A stretch of DNA of 64,000 nt from Maribellus maritimus (GTDB lineage Bacteria; Bacteroidota; Bacteroidia; Bacteroidales; Prolixibacteraceae), in NCBI RefSeq assembly GCF_022267315.1, contig NZ_JAIKLE010000015.1, positions 1-64,000 on the forward strand, written 5' to 3'. This document shows positions 8,729-17,106 of the stretch, in pieces. Position numbers and translations under genes: made by a program. Every line of letters starts with the position of its first letter. Positions within the stretch are counted from its first letter, which is position 1. A model generated the notes under the pieces. That model was not told where the DNA came from. It saw only the letters and a program-made list of their open reading frames with translations, and did no database searches.

Positions 8729-8774
8729 TTTGTGTGCAAATCCCATGAAATTTGCACACAATTTGCACACAAAT
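8729..8774. repeat. Three copies of ATTTGCACACAA upstream of int
   Basis: The 12-mer ATTTGCACACAA occurs three times: inverted at 8730-8741, and in direct orientation at 8750-8761 and 8761-8772, so the last two are spaced 11 bp apart. All lie within 70 nt of the integrase start and between it and the tRNA fragment. Arm-type integrase sites and excisionase sites have this kind of spacing. An operator that autoregulates int is the alternative. Confidence 0.7.
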
Positions 8775-8898
8775 ATAGCGATTCTTTGAAAATAAATACT
8801 ATTCATACAAAATACCAGTCGCACAAATATCTGATATATAGTGATTAAGATAATATTTACAAAAACATGAAAATATAAGAAAAGCAACTGGTTAATAC

Positions 8899-8943
<45 letters not shown>

Positions 8944-8950
8944 AGTAAAC

Positions 8951-8986
8951 AAAGCACTTTCAGAGATGGAGGTGCTTTCGTTTTTA
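8951..8986 (+). terminator. Rho-independent terminator downstream of tRNA fragment
   Basis: AAAGCAC (8951-8957) pairs with GTGCTTT (8972-8978), extended by a wobble and an A-T pair, and a T-run follows at 8981-8985. It would end the original tRNA transcript, so it marks host sequence to the right of the attachment site. Confidence 0.7.
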
Positions 8987-9014
8987 TAACTTTAGAGTAA
9001 ATAAAGACTATCCA

Positions 9015-9146
9015 ATGTCAGCCTCGTGTTATATCCTTCTCAGTAAAAGCCAAAATAAGTTGGCGCAACTCATGTATCCATTGGACAAAGGATTGGAAAA
9101 GCACAACAACCAAGGTTATGGAAAACAGCAATACACTTCAATATAA
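9015..9146 (+). pseudogene. GIY-YIG nuclease remnant
   Basis: A 43-codon frame starting at ATG 9015 reads MSASCYILLSKSQNK, then a degenerate stretch, then LEKHNNQGYGKQQYTS and a stop. This resembles the first half of small GIY-YIG endonucleases (CYILYSK...NKYYIG...LEKRIxKHNNxxYGKxxYT), which often lie next to tRNA genes in Bacteroidota. The YIG part is lost (LAQLMYPLDKG) and nothing follows the TS that should lead into the rest of the domain, so it cannot be active. The remainder of 9147-9333 is AT-rich with no gene visible. Confidence 0.5.
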
Positions 9147-9333
9147 GTGATATACATAAAAAAACAGCCTGGACTTAAAATACAAAAGTTTATACTTCTC
9201 AGGAAATTCTAATAAATCCATTTTTTGTGAATCCGGAATTATTTTGTTTAACAAAAAATACTGTTCTTTATGCAGACAGTTAATCTGTAATCTTATGGTG
9301 AATTCGTTACACAGGTAAAAATTAAAATTTTTT

Positions 9334-9341
9334 TAGTTTTG
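9334..9341 (+). promoter_or_regulatory. Putative Bacteroidota -7 element for the PUL1 sigma gene
   Basis: TAGTTTTG matches the TAnnTTTG consensus of the Bacteroidota primary sigma factor and lies 22 nt before the ATG at 9364, giving a leader of about 16 nt. No good -33 TTTG is visible. Confidence 0.45.
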
Positions 9342-9363
9342 CAATTGTCAAAAGATTTTGTGT

Positions 9364-9927
9364 ATGCAATCTGACGAAGAATTATGGAAAAACTTTCTTT
9401 CAGGCGACAAAGAAGCATTTAAACTGATATACGAGAAATCGGTATCAGATTTATCTTCTTACGGAGCACGCTTTTCTTCCAATCATGAACTGATAAAAGA
9501 CTGCATTCAGGATTTATTTATCGACCTATACAACAAACGCTCGGGATTAGGACTCACCAACAAAATCATGCCTTATTTAATGGTATCGCTTAAGCGTATC
9601 ATTTTCAAAAAAACAGAGGAAGAGAAAAACGGCAAGCTGATAAATATTGAACAATTGGCATTTAATTTTGATTTGGCAGAAGAAGAAAAAAGTACAGATG
9701 AAAATCATCCGGATGTTTTGCAGATAGCCTTAAATAGCCTTACCCCCCGGCAAAGAGAAGCAATTTATTTAAAATATGTCCTTGAATTTGATTACAACGA
9801 TCTGGCAAAAGTCCTCAATCTGAACTATCAAACAGCACGAAACTTAATCTACAGGTCAATTTTAAAACTCAGGGAGAATTTAAAAGATGACAATATCATT
9901 CTGTTATTCTCAATTTTTAAAAGATAG
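9364..9927 (+). CDS. ECF sigma-70 factor (PUL1)
   Basis: This is a sigma factor of about 187 residues with only regions 2 and 4. Region 2 spans about residues 12-75 (ELIKDCIQDLFIDLYNKR is the region 2.2 helix), and region 4 about 118-172 (LTPRQREAIYLKYVLEFDY followed by the HTH LAKVLNLNYQTARNLIYRS). The ATG at 9364 is preferred over the in-frame TTG two codons earlier. It heads the set sigma, FecR, SusC, SusD. In known Bacteroidota systems of this type, substrate binding at the SusC outer-membrane receptor signals through its STN domain to the FecR anti-sigma factor and releases the sigma factor, which turns on the susC promoter. That chain is inferred here from order and domains. Confidence 0.92.
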   Translation: MQSDEELWKNFLSGDKEAFKLIYEKSVSDLSSYGARFSSNHELIKDCIQDLFIDLYNKRSGLGLTNKIMPYLMVSLKRIIFKKTEEEKNGKLINIEQLAFNFDLAEEEKSTDENHPDVLQIALNSLTPRQREAIYLKYVLEFDYNDLAKVLNLNYQTARNLIYRSILKLRENLKDDNIILLFSIFKR

Positions 9928-10131
9928 TCCTCTGTTTTTTGTGGATTCAGGGTCACTTCCCGTTAATTTTCGCTTTCTACAATCATAAAACCCTTGATTG
10001 TCTTCTTGGTTACATGCTTAAATTCAGTAGCTTATGTTAAGCTTCTGTTTTTTTTATTAAAAAAATAAAAAATACTGGTTACAAAACCACAGCTTTTCTC
10101 TTTAGTTAATAAACACCTTTATCTAAGCAGA

Positions 10132-11307
10132 ATGGATTCAAAAGTAGAATTTCAAAAATTACTAACCGACGATAAATTTATAGGGTGGGTAAAAAAACCA
10201 AACCCTGCGTCCGATGAATATTGGAACCTTTTTATAACTGAAAATCCATTTTTAAAAGAAGAATTTGAAAAAGCGAAATACGTTGTTAAAAGGCTTCAAA
10301 ACGAAAACCGAAACATTGGAAAAGAAGAAATAGCTGAAATCTGGAATAGCATCGGGACAGAAATCAATGAGCCAAATCCGAAAATAAGCCGCCTGAACAA
10401 ATGGATGCTGGCTGCTTCCATTTTTCTTCTGCTTGGTGTTGGCGGAATAATTGGGATTTTGTTAAAAAATGATGGCGCAATAGATTACAAGTCGTTAGTT
10501 AAACAAAGTTCAGAAAAAGAAGATGTGCAACTTGTTCTGGCTGACCGCTCCACTAAAACGATACAATCAAAAGAACCTTCGATTTCATATACACCCAAAG
10601 GTGAGGTTTTAATTGATTCGGTTTCGATAAAACAAGAAGCAAAAAAAGACAAAATAACAGAAGAGCGTTTTAACCAACTTGTTGTTCCTTACGGAAAACG
10701 TTCCTCCCTAACGTTGTCAGATGGTACCGAGATTTATTTGAATTCGGGCAGTAGAGTAATATATCCGGTGTCTTTCTCGAAGGAGAAAAGAGAAATATAT
10801 GTTGAAGGAGAAGTTTTTTTAAGAGTTACACATAACGATAAATGGCCATTTCATCTGGTTACCGATAAGGTGCAGGTTGAGGTTTTAGGAACCGAATTTG
10901 ATGTTAAAGCATACAAAGACGAAGATCAGTGTAGTATTGTATTGGTAAAAGGTAGTGTGCAGGCAGTTGCAAAATCAAAAAAAATAATGATGGAAGAAAG
11001 GGAGCAATTAATTCTGCATCATTCATCAGGAGAAATTACGCAGAAAATAATAAACGTTTCAGAATACATCGCCTGGAAAGATGGCCTAATGTTTTGTAAC
11101 AACGAAAAAATTGGAAGTATAGCTGCTACTTTATCGAGGTATTACAATGTAGATATTCAGGCAAAAGATAAAAGAACTGAAGAGCTAACGATTTCCGGAA
11201 AACTCGATTTGAAATCGGAATTCACTCAGGTTCTTGAGGCAATATGTTTTACAGCCCCTGTTAAAATCGAAGAAAACGAAGGAAAAATTATCATTTCTAT
11301 GAAATAA
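10132..11307 (+). CDS. FecR-family anti-sigma factor (PUL1)
   Basis: This 391-residue protein has a cytoplasmic N-terminal part (about residues 1-88), one transmembrane segment (about 89-108, MLAASIFLLLGVGGIIGIL), a periplasmic FecR domain (about 185-285, with SDGTEIYLNSGSRVIYP and EREIYVEGEVFLRV-like strands) and a C-terminal DUF4974 domain (about 320-388) thought to contact the STN domain of SusC. The 75-residue linker after the membrane span is longer than usual. It follows the sigma gene after about 200 nt and precedes susC. It should hold the sigma factor inactive until the receptor is occupied. Confidence 0.92.
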   Translation: MDSKVEFQKLLTDDKFIGWVKKPNPASDEYWNLFITENPFLKEEFEKAKYVVKRLQNENRNIGKEEIAEIWNSIGTEINEPNPKISRLNKWMLAASIFLLLGVGGIIGILLKNDGAIDYKSLVKQSSEKEDVQLVLADRSTKTIQSKEPSISYTPKGEVLIDSVSIKQEAKKDKITEERFNQLVVPYGKRSSLTLSDGTEIYLNSGSRVIYPVSFSKEKREIYVEGEVFLRVTHNDKWPFHLVTDKVQVEVLGTEFDVKAYKDEDQCSIVLVKGSVQAVAKSKKIMMEEREQLILHHSSGEITQKIINVSEYIAWKDGLMFCNNEKIGSIAATLSRYYNVDIQAKDKRTEELTISGKLDLKSEFTQVLEAICFTAPVKIEENEGKIIISMK

Positions 11308-11343
11308 AAATTAAATGCCTATGTAAACCAAAATTAAAAAAGA

Positions 11344-11368
11344 CAGATTATACTGGGAATATAATCTG
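11344..11368 (+). promoter_or_regulatory. Leader hairpin upstream of susC (PUL1)
   Basis: CAGATTATA (11344-11352) and TATAATCTG (11360-11368) form a perfect 9-bp stem with a 7-nt loop (CTGGGAA), 60 nt before the susC start. No U-tract follows directly, so simple termination is unlikely. CTAAAGTTTT follows the right arm. Operator, leader structure or sigma-dependent promoter part are all possible. Confidence 0.55.
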
Positions 11369-11428
11369 CCTAAAGTTTTAACAGCAATCAGAAATTTATT
11401 AAGTGCAAATTAAAACCAAAACAAATTT

Positions 11429-14400
11429 ATGAAAAAAAATGTGTTTTGTGTTATCAGCAATGATAGCGCAAAAAAATTACTACTGACTATGAAATTATGT
11501 CTGTTATTCGTTTTGATTTCAACAGCAACCTTACTGGGCAATAACGGGTATTCACAAAATACCGAATTATCTGTCCATCTAAAAAATGCTACTTTGAAAG
11601 AATTATTCGAAGAAATTGAGAATCAAAGCGAATTTGTTTTTGTGTATTATGATGGATTGATCGATCTGGATAAAGAAATTAGCATCGATGTTTCCAATAA
11701 GACTGTTGATAAAATACTCCGAAAAGTTTTTAAATTGACAGATAAAACCTACCGGATTTATGATCGGCAGATCGTAATAGGGAAAAAAGATCCTATAACC
11801 AATGATATAATCCTGGAGTCTCCCGGCAATAATAAATTGGAACAGCAAAACAAAATCAAAGGGAAAGTTACCGACAACGACAACAAACCCATGCCCGGAG
11901 TAACCATAACCATTTTAGGAACCACAAGAGGGGTTATTACCGACAATGATGGTACATACAGCATTGAGGCCAATTCCGGCGACAGGCTGGTCTTCTCCTT
12001 TATCGGGATGGAAAGCCAGGTGATTGATGTAGGTAACGAGACAAAAATCAATGTACAATTAGAACCCAAAACACAGGAACTGGAAGATGTTACCATTGTG
12101 GCCTTTGGAAAACAAAAAAAGGAAAGTGTAATTTCTTCAATAGAAACCGTTAAAACCGACGAATTAAGGGTTCCTTCAAGTAACCTTACCACAGCTTTAG
12201 CGGGGAGAATGTCCGGTGTAATTTCCTATCAAACCAGTGGGGAGCCGGGTGAAGATAATGCAGAATTCTTTATTCGTGGAGTTACTTCCTTTGGAACAGG
12301 GAAGGTTGACCCCCTGATTCTGGTTGATAATGTTGAAGTATCCAGTGATGACCTTTCCCGGTTACACCCTGATGACATTGCAAGTTTTTCAATATTAAAA
12401 GATGCCACAGCAACGGCTTTGTACGGGGCACGCGGGGCAAATGGTGTTGTTCTGGTAACCACAAAAGAGGGAACAGAAGGAAAAATGAAAGTATCGGTAC
12501 GGTTCGAAAATTCATTTTCATCACCCACTCAGGAAATTCAAATGGCGGATCCGATTATCTATATGAAACTGGCCAACGAAGCGGCAAAAACCCGGGATCC
12601 CTTGGCTGCAAATACGTATTCAAACACAAAAATTGAAAATACCATTAACCAAACCAATCCGTATGTTTATCCGGCAGTTGACTGGATGGATATGCTGACT
12701 AAGGATTTGTCAATTAATCAACGTGCCAACCTGAATATCTCAGGTGGTGGTAAAGTAGCAAGGTATTATATTGCAGGATCTTTCTCGCAGGACAATGGAA
12801 TTCTGGATGTGGATAAAAGAAATAATTTTAATTCAAACATCGATTTAAAAAAATATCTTATCCGTTCCAATATCAATATCAATTTAACAAAATCTACCGA
12901 AGCAGTTGTCAGGGTACATGGAACATTTGAAGATTATATTGGGCCGATGACCGGAGGTAGTGCTATGTATAAGAAAATGTTGCGGGTAAGCCCGGCCCGT
13001 TTTCCGGCCTACTATGAACCGGACGAAACGTACGCTTACGAGCAACACATCCTTTTTGGGAATGATGGAGATGGTACTTATTTGAATCCTTATGCCGAAT
13101 TGGTTTCAGGCTATAAAGAATCGAGTGAATCGGTAATGATGGCCCAGTTTGAATTAAAACAGGATTTTGGGCAATGGATTGACGGCCTGACCGGAAGAAT
13201 TTTAGGAAATACACAACGTTATTCCTTTTTTGATGTGGAACGGGCTTATCAACCCTTTTATTACAGTGTTGGAAGCTACGACAGGTATACCGATATCTAC
13301 AATTTAACCGAATTGAATACAGAGGATGGTACAGAATATCTGAGTTACGAGCCAGGCAATAAAACCATTACCAGTACCTTTTATTCAGAAGCATCTCTTG
13401 CATACAAAAAGCAATTTGGGAAAAATGATATAAGCGGAATGTTGGTTGGTATGGCGAGAAATGCCTTAACAGCAAACGCCAGTACGCTTTCTGAGTCACT
13501 ACCGGAACGAAACCTAGGTTTATCAGGCAGGTTTACCTATGCCTACGATGCCAAATACATGGCTGAATTTAACTTTGGCTACAATGGCTCTGAAAAATTT
13601 GACAAAGGTCACCGCTGGGGATTCTTTCCTTCATTTGGATTGGGTTGGATGGCAAGTAATGAAACCTTCTGGCAGAACAATCTGAAAAATATCATCAATA
13701 AACTAAAAATAAAGGCAACATACGGATTAGTAGGGAACGATGATATTGGCACTGAAAGGTTTTTCTATTTATCGGATGTTACAATAGAAGGGGGCAATAG
13801 TTTTACTTCCGGTTATGATTATGGCTATTCACGCAGTGGAACCAGTATTAATAATTATGCCAATTCAAACATTGGATGGGAAATCGCCTATAAATCCAAT
13901 CTCGGAATTGAAATGGGCTTGTTTAACGGCAAAATAGATATTAATGCTGATTTATTCCACGAATACCGTACCAACATCCTGCAGGAAAGGGCTGATATTC
14001 CGTCAACCATGGGGCTTTGGGACACGCCAACCGTAAATGTCGGGGAAGCAACCGGTAAAGGCATTGATGTTTCGGCCGATTATAATCAGACTTTCAGAAA
14101 CGGTATCTGGTTGGTGGGAAGGGCTAACTTCACATACGCCAGATCGCTTTATAAACAGTACGAAGAACCCGATTATTCCGATATCCCCTGGAAATCAAAG
14201 ATTAACAGGCCAATCAAACAAACCTGGGGCTATTATGCTGAAAGGCTCTTTATCGACGCTGCCGATGTGGAAAATTCTGCACGACAGGATTTCGGTGAAT
14301 ATGGCCCCGGTGATATAAAATACAAAGATATGAATGGCGATGGTGTTATTAATTCCAGCGATAAGGTACCGCTTGGCTTACCGACGACACCTGAAATTAA

Positions 14401-14890
14401 TTATGGCTTTGGTTTGTCGGCAGGATACAAAAATTTTGATTTTTCATTTTTTTTCCAGGGTTCGGCACGCTCTTCATTTTGGATTGGCGCCAGTACAATG
14501 TCCCCGTTTGTGGAGTCAACCTCCGATGGAAAAATTTTGGAAACCGGTTTAGCTCAGTTTATTGCTGACGATTACTGGTCTGAATCGTCTCAAAACCCAT
14601 ATGCGGTATGGCCCCGGTTGTCAAATTATGAAATCGAAAACAATACGGTAGCCAGTTCATGGTTTATGCGGAATGGTGCTTTCCTGAGGCTGAAGAGCCT
14701 TGAATTTGGTTATTCCTTACCCCAAAAAGTTACGGATAAATTGAACCTGAAAACCTGCCGGGTGTATGTGAGCGGGACAAACCTGTTTAAAATCAGTGAT
14801 TTTAAAATATGGGATGTTGAAATGGGGAGCAACGGTTTAGGCTATCCTTTACAAAGAGTTATTAACCTGGGTATTAACGTAGCATTCTAA
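11429..14890 (+). CDS. SusC-like TonB-dependent receptor with STN domain (PUL1)
   Basis: This 1153-residue outer-membrane importer has a signal peptide ending near residue 43 (GYSQ), an STN domain (about 45-118, LSVHLKNATLKELFEEIENQ), a carboxypeptidase-D-like domain (about 144-216, KGKVTDNDNKPMPGVTITIL), a TonB plug (about 225-345, ending ILKDATATALYGARGANGVV) and a 22-strand barrel to the C-terminal Phe. The STN domain is the feature that links SusC to a FecR/ECF pair and is expected here because both lie directly upstream. It imports oligosaccharides together with the SusD that starts 6 nt after its stop. The substrate cannot be read from the sequence. Confidence 0.96.
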   Translation: MKKNVFCVISNDSAKKLLLTMKLCLLFVLISTATLLGNNGYSQNTELSVHLKNATLKELFEEIENQSEFVFVYYDGLIDLDKEISIDVSNKTVDKILRKVFKLTDKTYRIYDRQIVIGKKDPITNDIILESPGNNKLEQQNKIKGKVTDNDNKPMPGVTITILGTTRGVITDNDGTYSIEANSGDRLVFSFIGMESQVIDVGNETKINVQLEPKTQELEDVTIVAFGKQKKESVISSIETVKTDELRVPSSNLTTALAGRMSGVISYQTSGEPGEDNAEFFIRGVTSFGTGKVDPLILVDNVEVSSDDLSRLHPDDIASFSILKDATATALYGARGANGVVLVTTKEGTEGKMKVSVRFENSFSSPTQEIQMADPIIYMKLANEAAKTRDPLAANTYSNTKIENTINQTNPYVYPAVDWMDMLTKDLSINQRANLNISGGGKVARYYIAGSFSQDNGILDVDKRNNFNSNIDLKKYLIRSNININLTKSTEAVVRVHGTFEDYIGPMTGGSAMYKKMLRVSPARFPAYYEPDETYAYEQHILFGNDGDGTYLNPYAELVSGYKESSESVMMAQFELKQDFGQWIDGLTGRILGNTQRYSFFDVERAYQPFYYSVGSYDRYTDIYNLTELNTEDGTEYLSYEPGNKTITSTFYSEASLAYKKQFGKNDISGMLVGMARNALTANASTLSESLPERNLGLSGRFTYAYDAKYMAEFNFGYNGSEKFDKGHRWGFFPSFGLGWMASNETFWQNNLKNIINKLKIKATYGLVGNDDIGTERFFYLSDVTIEGGNSFTSGYDYGYSRSGTSINNYANSNIGWEIAYKSNLGIEMGLFNGKIDINADLFHEYRTNILQERADIPSTMGLWDTPTVNVGEATGKGIDVSADYNQTFRNGIWLVGRANFTYARSLYKQYEEPDYSDIPWKSKINRPIKQTWGYYAERLFIDAADVENSARQDFGEYGPGDIKYKDMNGDGVINSSDKVPLGLPTTPEINYGFGLSAGYKNFDFSFFFQGSARSSFWIGASTMSPFVESTSDGKILETGLAQFIADDYWSESSQNPYAVWPRLSNYEIENNTVASSWFMRNGAFLRLKSLEFGYSLPQKVTDKLNLKTCRVYVSGTNLFKISDFKIWDVEMGSNGLGYPLQRVINLGINVAF

Positions 14891-14895
14891 AAGTT

Positions 14896-16830
14896 ATGAA
14901 AAAAAGAAAATTTAGCATATTAAAATATTTGGTCGTATTTATATTGTTTGCACAGGCTGGCTGTGATTACCTGGATGTTGTTCCCGATAACATTGCCACG
15001 GTGGACAATGCTTTTACAAAACGTTACCAGGCCGAAGGCTATTTATACGGCTGTTATGGTTTTCTACCCAATATTGCATCTCCGGGAACCAATCCCGGGT
15101 TCTATGGTTCTGATGAAACCTGGTTATTTGATGGTGTGGATGAAAGCACTGTTAATCCACAAATGTGGGAAATCGCCAGGGGCAATCAGGGTACAGAATC
15201 TCCTATTGGGAATTATTGGGCAAGTCAACAGGATTCATACGAGTTAAACGGAGGTAAAACCTTATGGACAGCTATCAGGGATTGTAATATATTTCTTGAA
15301 AATATTGATACCCCGCAGGATATGGAAGAATGGGAACGAAAACAATGGATTGCTGAAGCAAAATTTCTGAAAGCCTATTTTCATTTTTGGTTATTGCGGA
15401 TGTACGGGCCTATTCCTATTGTTGACGAGAATATGGAAATCAGCACCGGAACAGAAGGGGTTATGGTGTACCGTGACCCGGTGGATGACGTGGTGGATTA
15501 TATTGTTAATTTGCTCGATTCTGCCATGGTTGACCTTCCCCTTACAATCGATAATATAACGGATGATTTGGGAAGGGCAACTCAACCGATGGCAGCAGCT
15601 GTAAAAGCACAAGCGTTAACGTTGGCCGCCAGTCCCCTGTTTAACGGGAACTCGGATTACACTGGTATTACCGATTCCAGAGGCGTACAGTTATTTTCAA
15701 CCGATTATGATGCTGTCAAGTGGGAGAAAGCGGCAACCGCCCTGCAGGAAGCAATTGATATTGCCCATCAGGCAGGGAATAAGCTTTTCGATTTTTCCAC
15801 ACTTTCTGTTGCTTCTCAGTTAAGTGAAGCAACGACCCTTTCCATGGGAGTAAGAGGAGCCGTAACAGAAGAATGGAATGACGAAATTATTTGGGGCTGT
15901 ACATCCAGTTCAACCCCAATACAGAGGGTGAGTTATCCTGCATTTAATGCAAACCATAAAACAGGGAGTTTACTTCTATGTAACGCTCCCACTCTAAATG
16001 TAGTAAAACAATTTTATACCAAAAACGGGGTGCCGATTGATGAAGACAAAGAGTGGGAAGGAATTGATCTGTATGAAATTATGGAAGGAGATTCGGCGCA
16101 CAGCTACTATATCGAAGAGGGTTATGAAACATGCCGGCTTCACTTTAACCGCGAACCCCGGTTTTACGGCTCCATTTCATTCGATGGAAGTACCATTTAC
16201 GGGAACGGAGCGCTTTCCGATGAATCGATGAAAGTTATCCAGTTGAGGTACGGACAGGCTGGAAGCCATATACCTGCAAAACATTCCAGTACCGGCTATT
16301 TGGTAAAAAAAGTATGCAGCAGGCTTACTGCCTTGGATGATGATAATACTGCACCATCCTATAATCGTTATGCATTCCCGGTAATCAGACTGGCAGATTT
16401 ATATTTGATGTATGCCGAAGCTTTAAATGAAGTAAAAGCTGCCCCGGATGATGAAGTGTATGAATACATTGATTTGGTTCGGGCCCGTTCAGGCCTGGAA
16501 GGTGTGGTTGCCAGTTGGGCGAATTATTCAAACAATGCAAGCAAACCACTTTCCCGGGATGGTATGCGGGAAATTATCCGGCAGGAACGAATGATTGAAC
16601 TGGCCTTTGAAGGCATTCGCTTTTGGGACCTAAGAAGATGGAAACTGGCAGAAGAATACATGAACACCCCCATTCAGGGATTTGATGTTTTGGAAGAGGA
16701 TGCAGAAGGTTTTTATCAGGTGCAAACCCTGTTTAATGAACAAAGTTTTGAAATGAAAGATTATTTGTGGCCCTTACGGCAGGGGAATCTTTTAAAAAAT
16801 CAAAACCTGGTTCAAAATCCGGGATGGTAA
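14896..16830 (+). CDS. SusD/RagB-like surface glycan-binding lipoprotein (PUL1)
   Basis: This 644-residue SusD-type protein has a lipobox at about residues 19-23 (FAQAGCDYLDV), so it should be an outer-surface lipoprotein. The N-terminal SusD_RagB-like helices contain IAEAKFLKAYFHFWLLRMYGPIP, with the family's alternating aromatic pattern. The C-terminal RagB/SusD domain contains LADLYLMYAEALNEV and the IRQERMIELAFEGIRFWDLRRW signature. It forms the lid of the SusC transporter and binds glycan. The 6-nt spacing to susC fits tight co-expression. At 644 residues it is longer than the typical ~550, with added length in the middle. Confidence 0.95.
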   Translation: MKKRKFSILKYLVVFILFAQAGCDYLDVVPDNIATVDNAFTKRYQAEGYLYGCYGFLPNIASPGTNPGFYGSDETWLFDGVDESTVNPQMWEIARGNQGTESPIGNYWASQQDSYELNGGKTLWTAIRDCNIFLENIDTPQDMEEWERKQWIAEAKFLKAYFHFWLLRMYGPIPIVDENMEISTGTEGVMVYRDPVDDVVDYIVNLLDSAMVDLPLTIDNITDDLGRATQPMAAAVKAQALTLAASPLFNGNSDYTGITDSRGVQLFSTDYDAVKWEKAATALQEAIDIAHQAGNKLFDFSTLSVASQLSEATTLSMGVRGAVTEEWNDEIIWGCTSSSTPIQRVSYPAFNANHKTGSLLLCNAPTLNVVKQFYTKNGVPIDEDKEWEGIDLYEIMEGDSAHSYYIEEGYETCRLHFNREPRFYGSISFDGSTIYGNGALSDESMKVIQLRYGQAGSHIPAKHSSTGYLVKKVCSRLTALDDDNTAPSYNRYAFPVIRLADLYLMYAEALNEVKAAPDDEVYEYIDLVRARSGLEGVVASWANYSNNASKPLSRDGMREIIRQERMIELAFEGIRFWDLRRWKLAEEYMNTPIQGFDVLEEDAEGFYQVQTLFNEQSFEMKDYLWPLRQGNLLKNQNLVQNPGW

Positions 16831-16918
16831 GAAAATATAATGGATGTTCGTATAAACTTAAGAATATGATCACTGGTGTTGAATTTCAATTTGTTTACCT
16901 CAGCCCTAAAGGGTTCGG

Positions 16919-16968
16919 ATTGATTGTCTCTGCTTCCTTTAGCGACGAGGTGTTCAGAGAGAATCAAT
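16919..16968 (+). promoter_or_regulatory. Long imperfect hairpin between susD and lipoprotein gene (PUL1)
   Basis: ATTGATTGTCTCTG (16919-16932) and CAGAGAGAATCAAT (16955-16968) pair over 14 positions with one mismatch and a 22-nt loop. It lies in the 276-nt gap after susD. No U-tract follows. A hairpin here could protect or process the susCD mRNA so that susCD and the downstream gene are expressed at different levels. The rest of the gap has no credible gene. Confidence 0.5.
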
Positions 16969-17106
16969 TTGCGACAGCGAAATATATGGACATTTATTTT
17001 AAAAAATTTAATCAAATAAAACGACCATGATAAAATTTTCATTACACAAAACGATAATATAAGGCTTGTGTTTTGATACTCGTGTCGTGGTAATAAATAT
17101 TAACAC

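Noticed and set aside
11758-12192. Long minus-strand frame inside susC of PUL1
   Set aside because: It is a shadow of the coding strand; the plus-strand product is a complete SusC.
16767-17030. Small plus-strand frame across the end of susD
   Set aside because: It overlaps susD in another frame and then crosses the hairpin at 16919-16968; no start signal or domain supports it.
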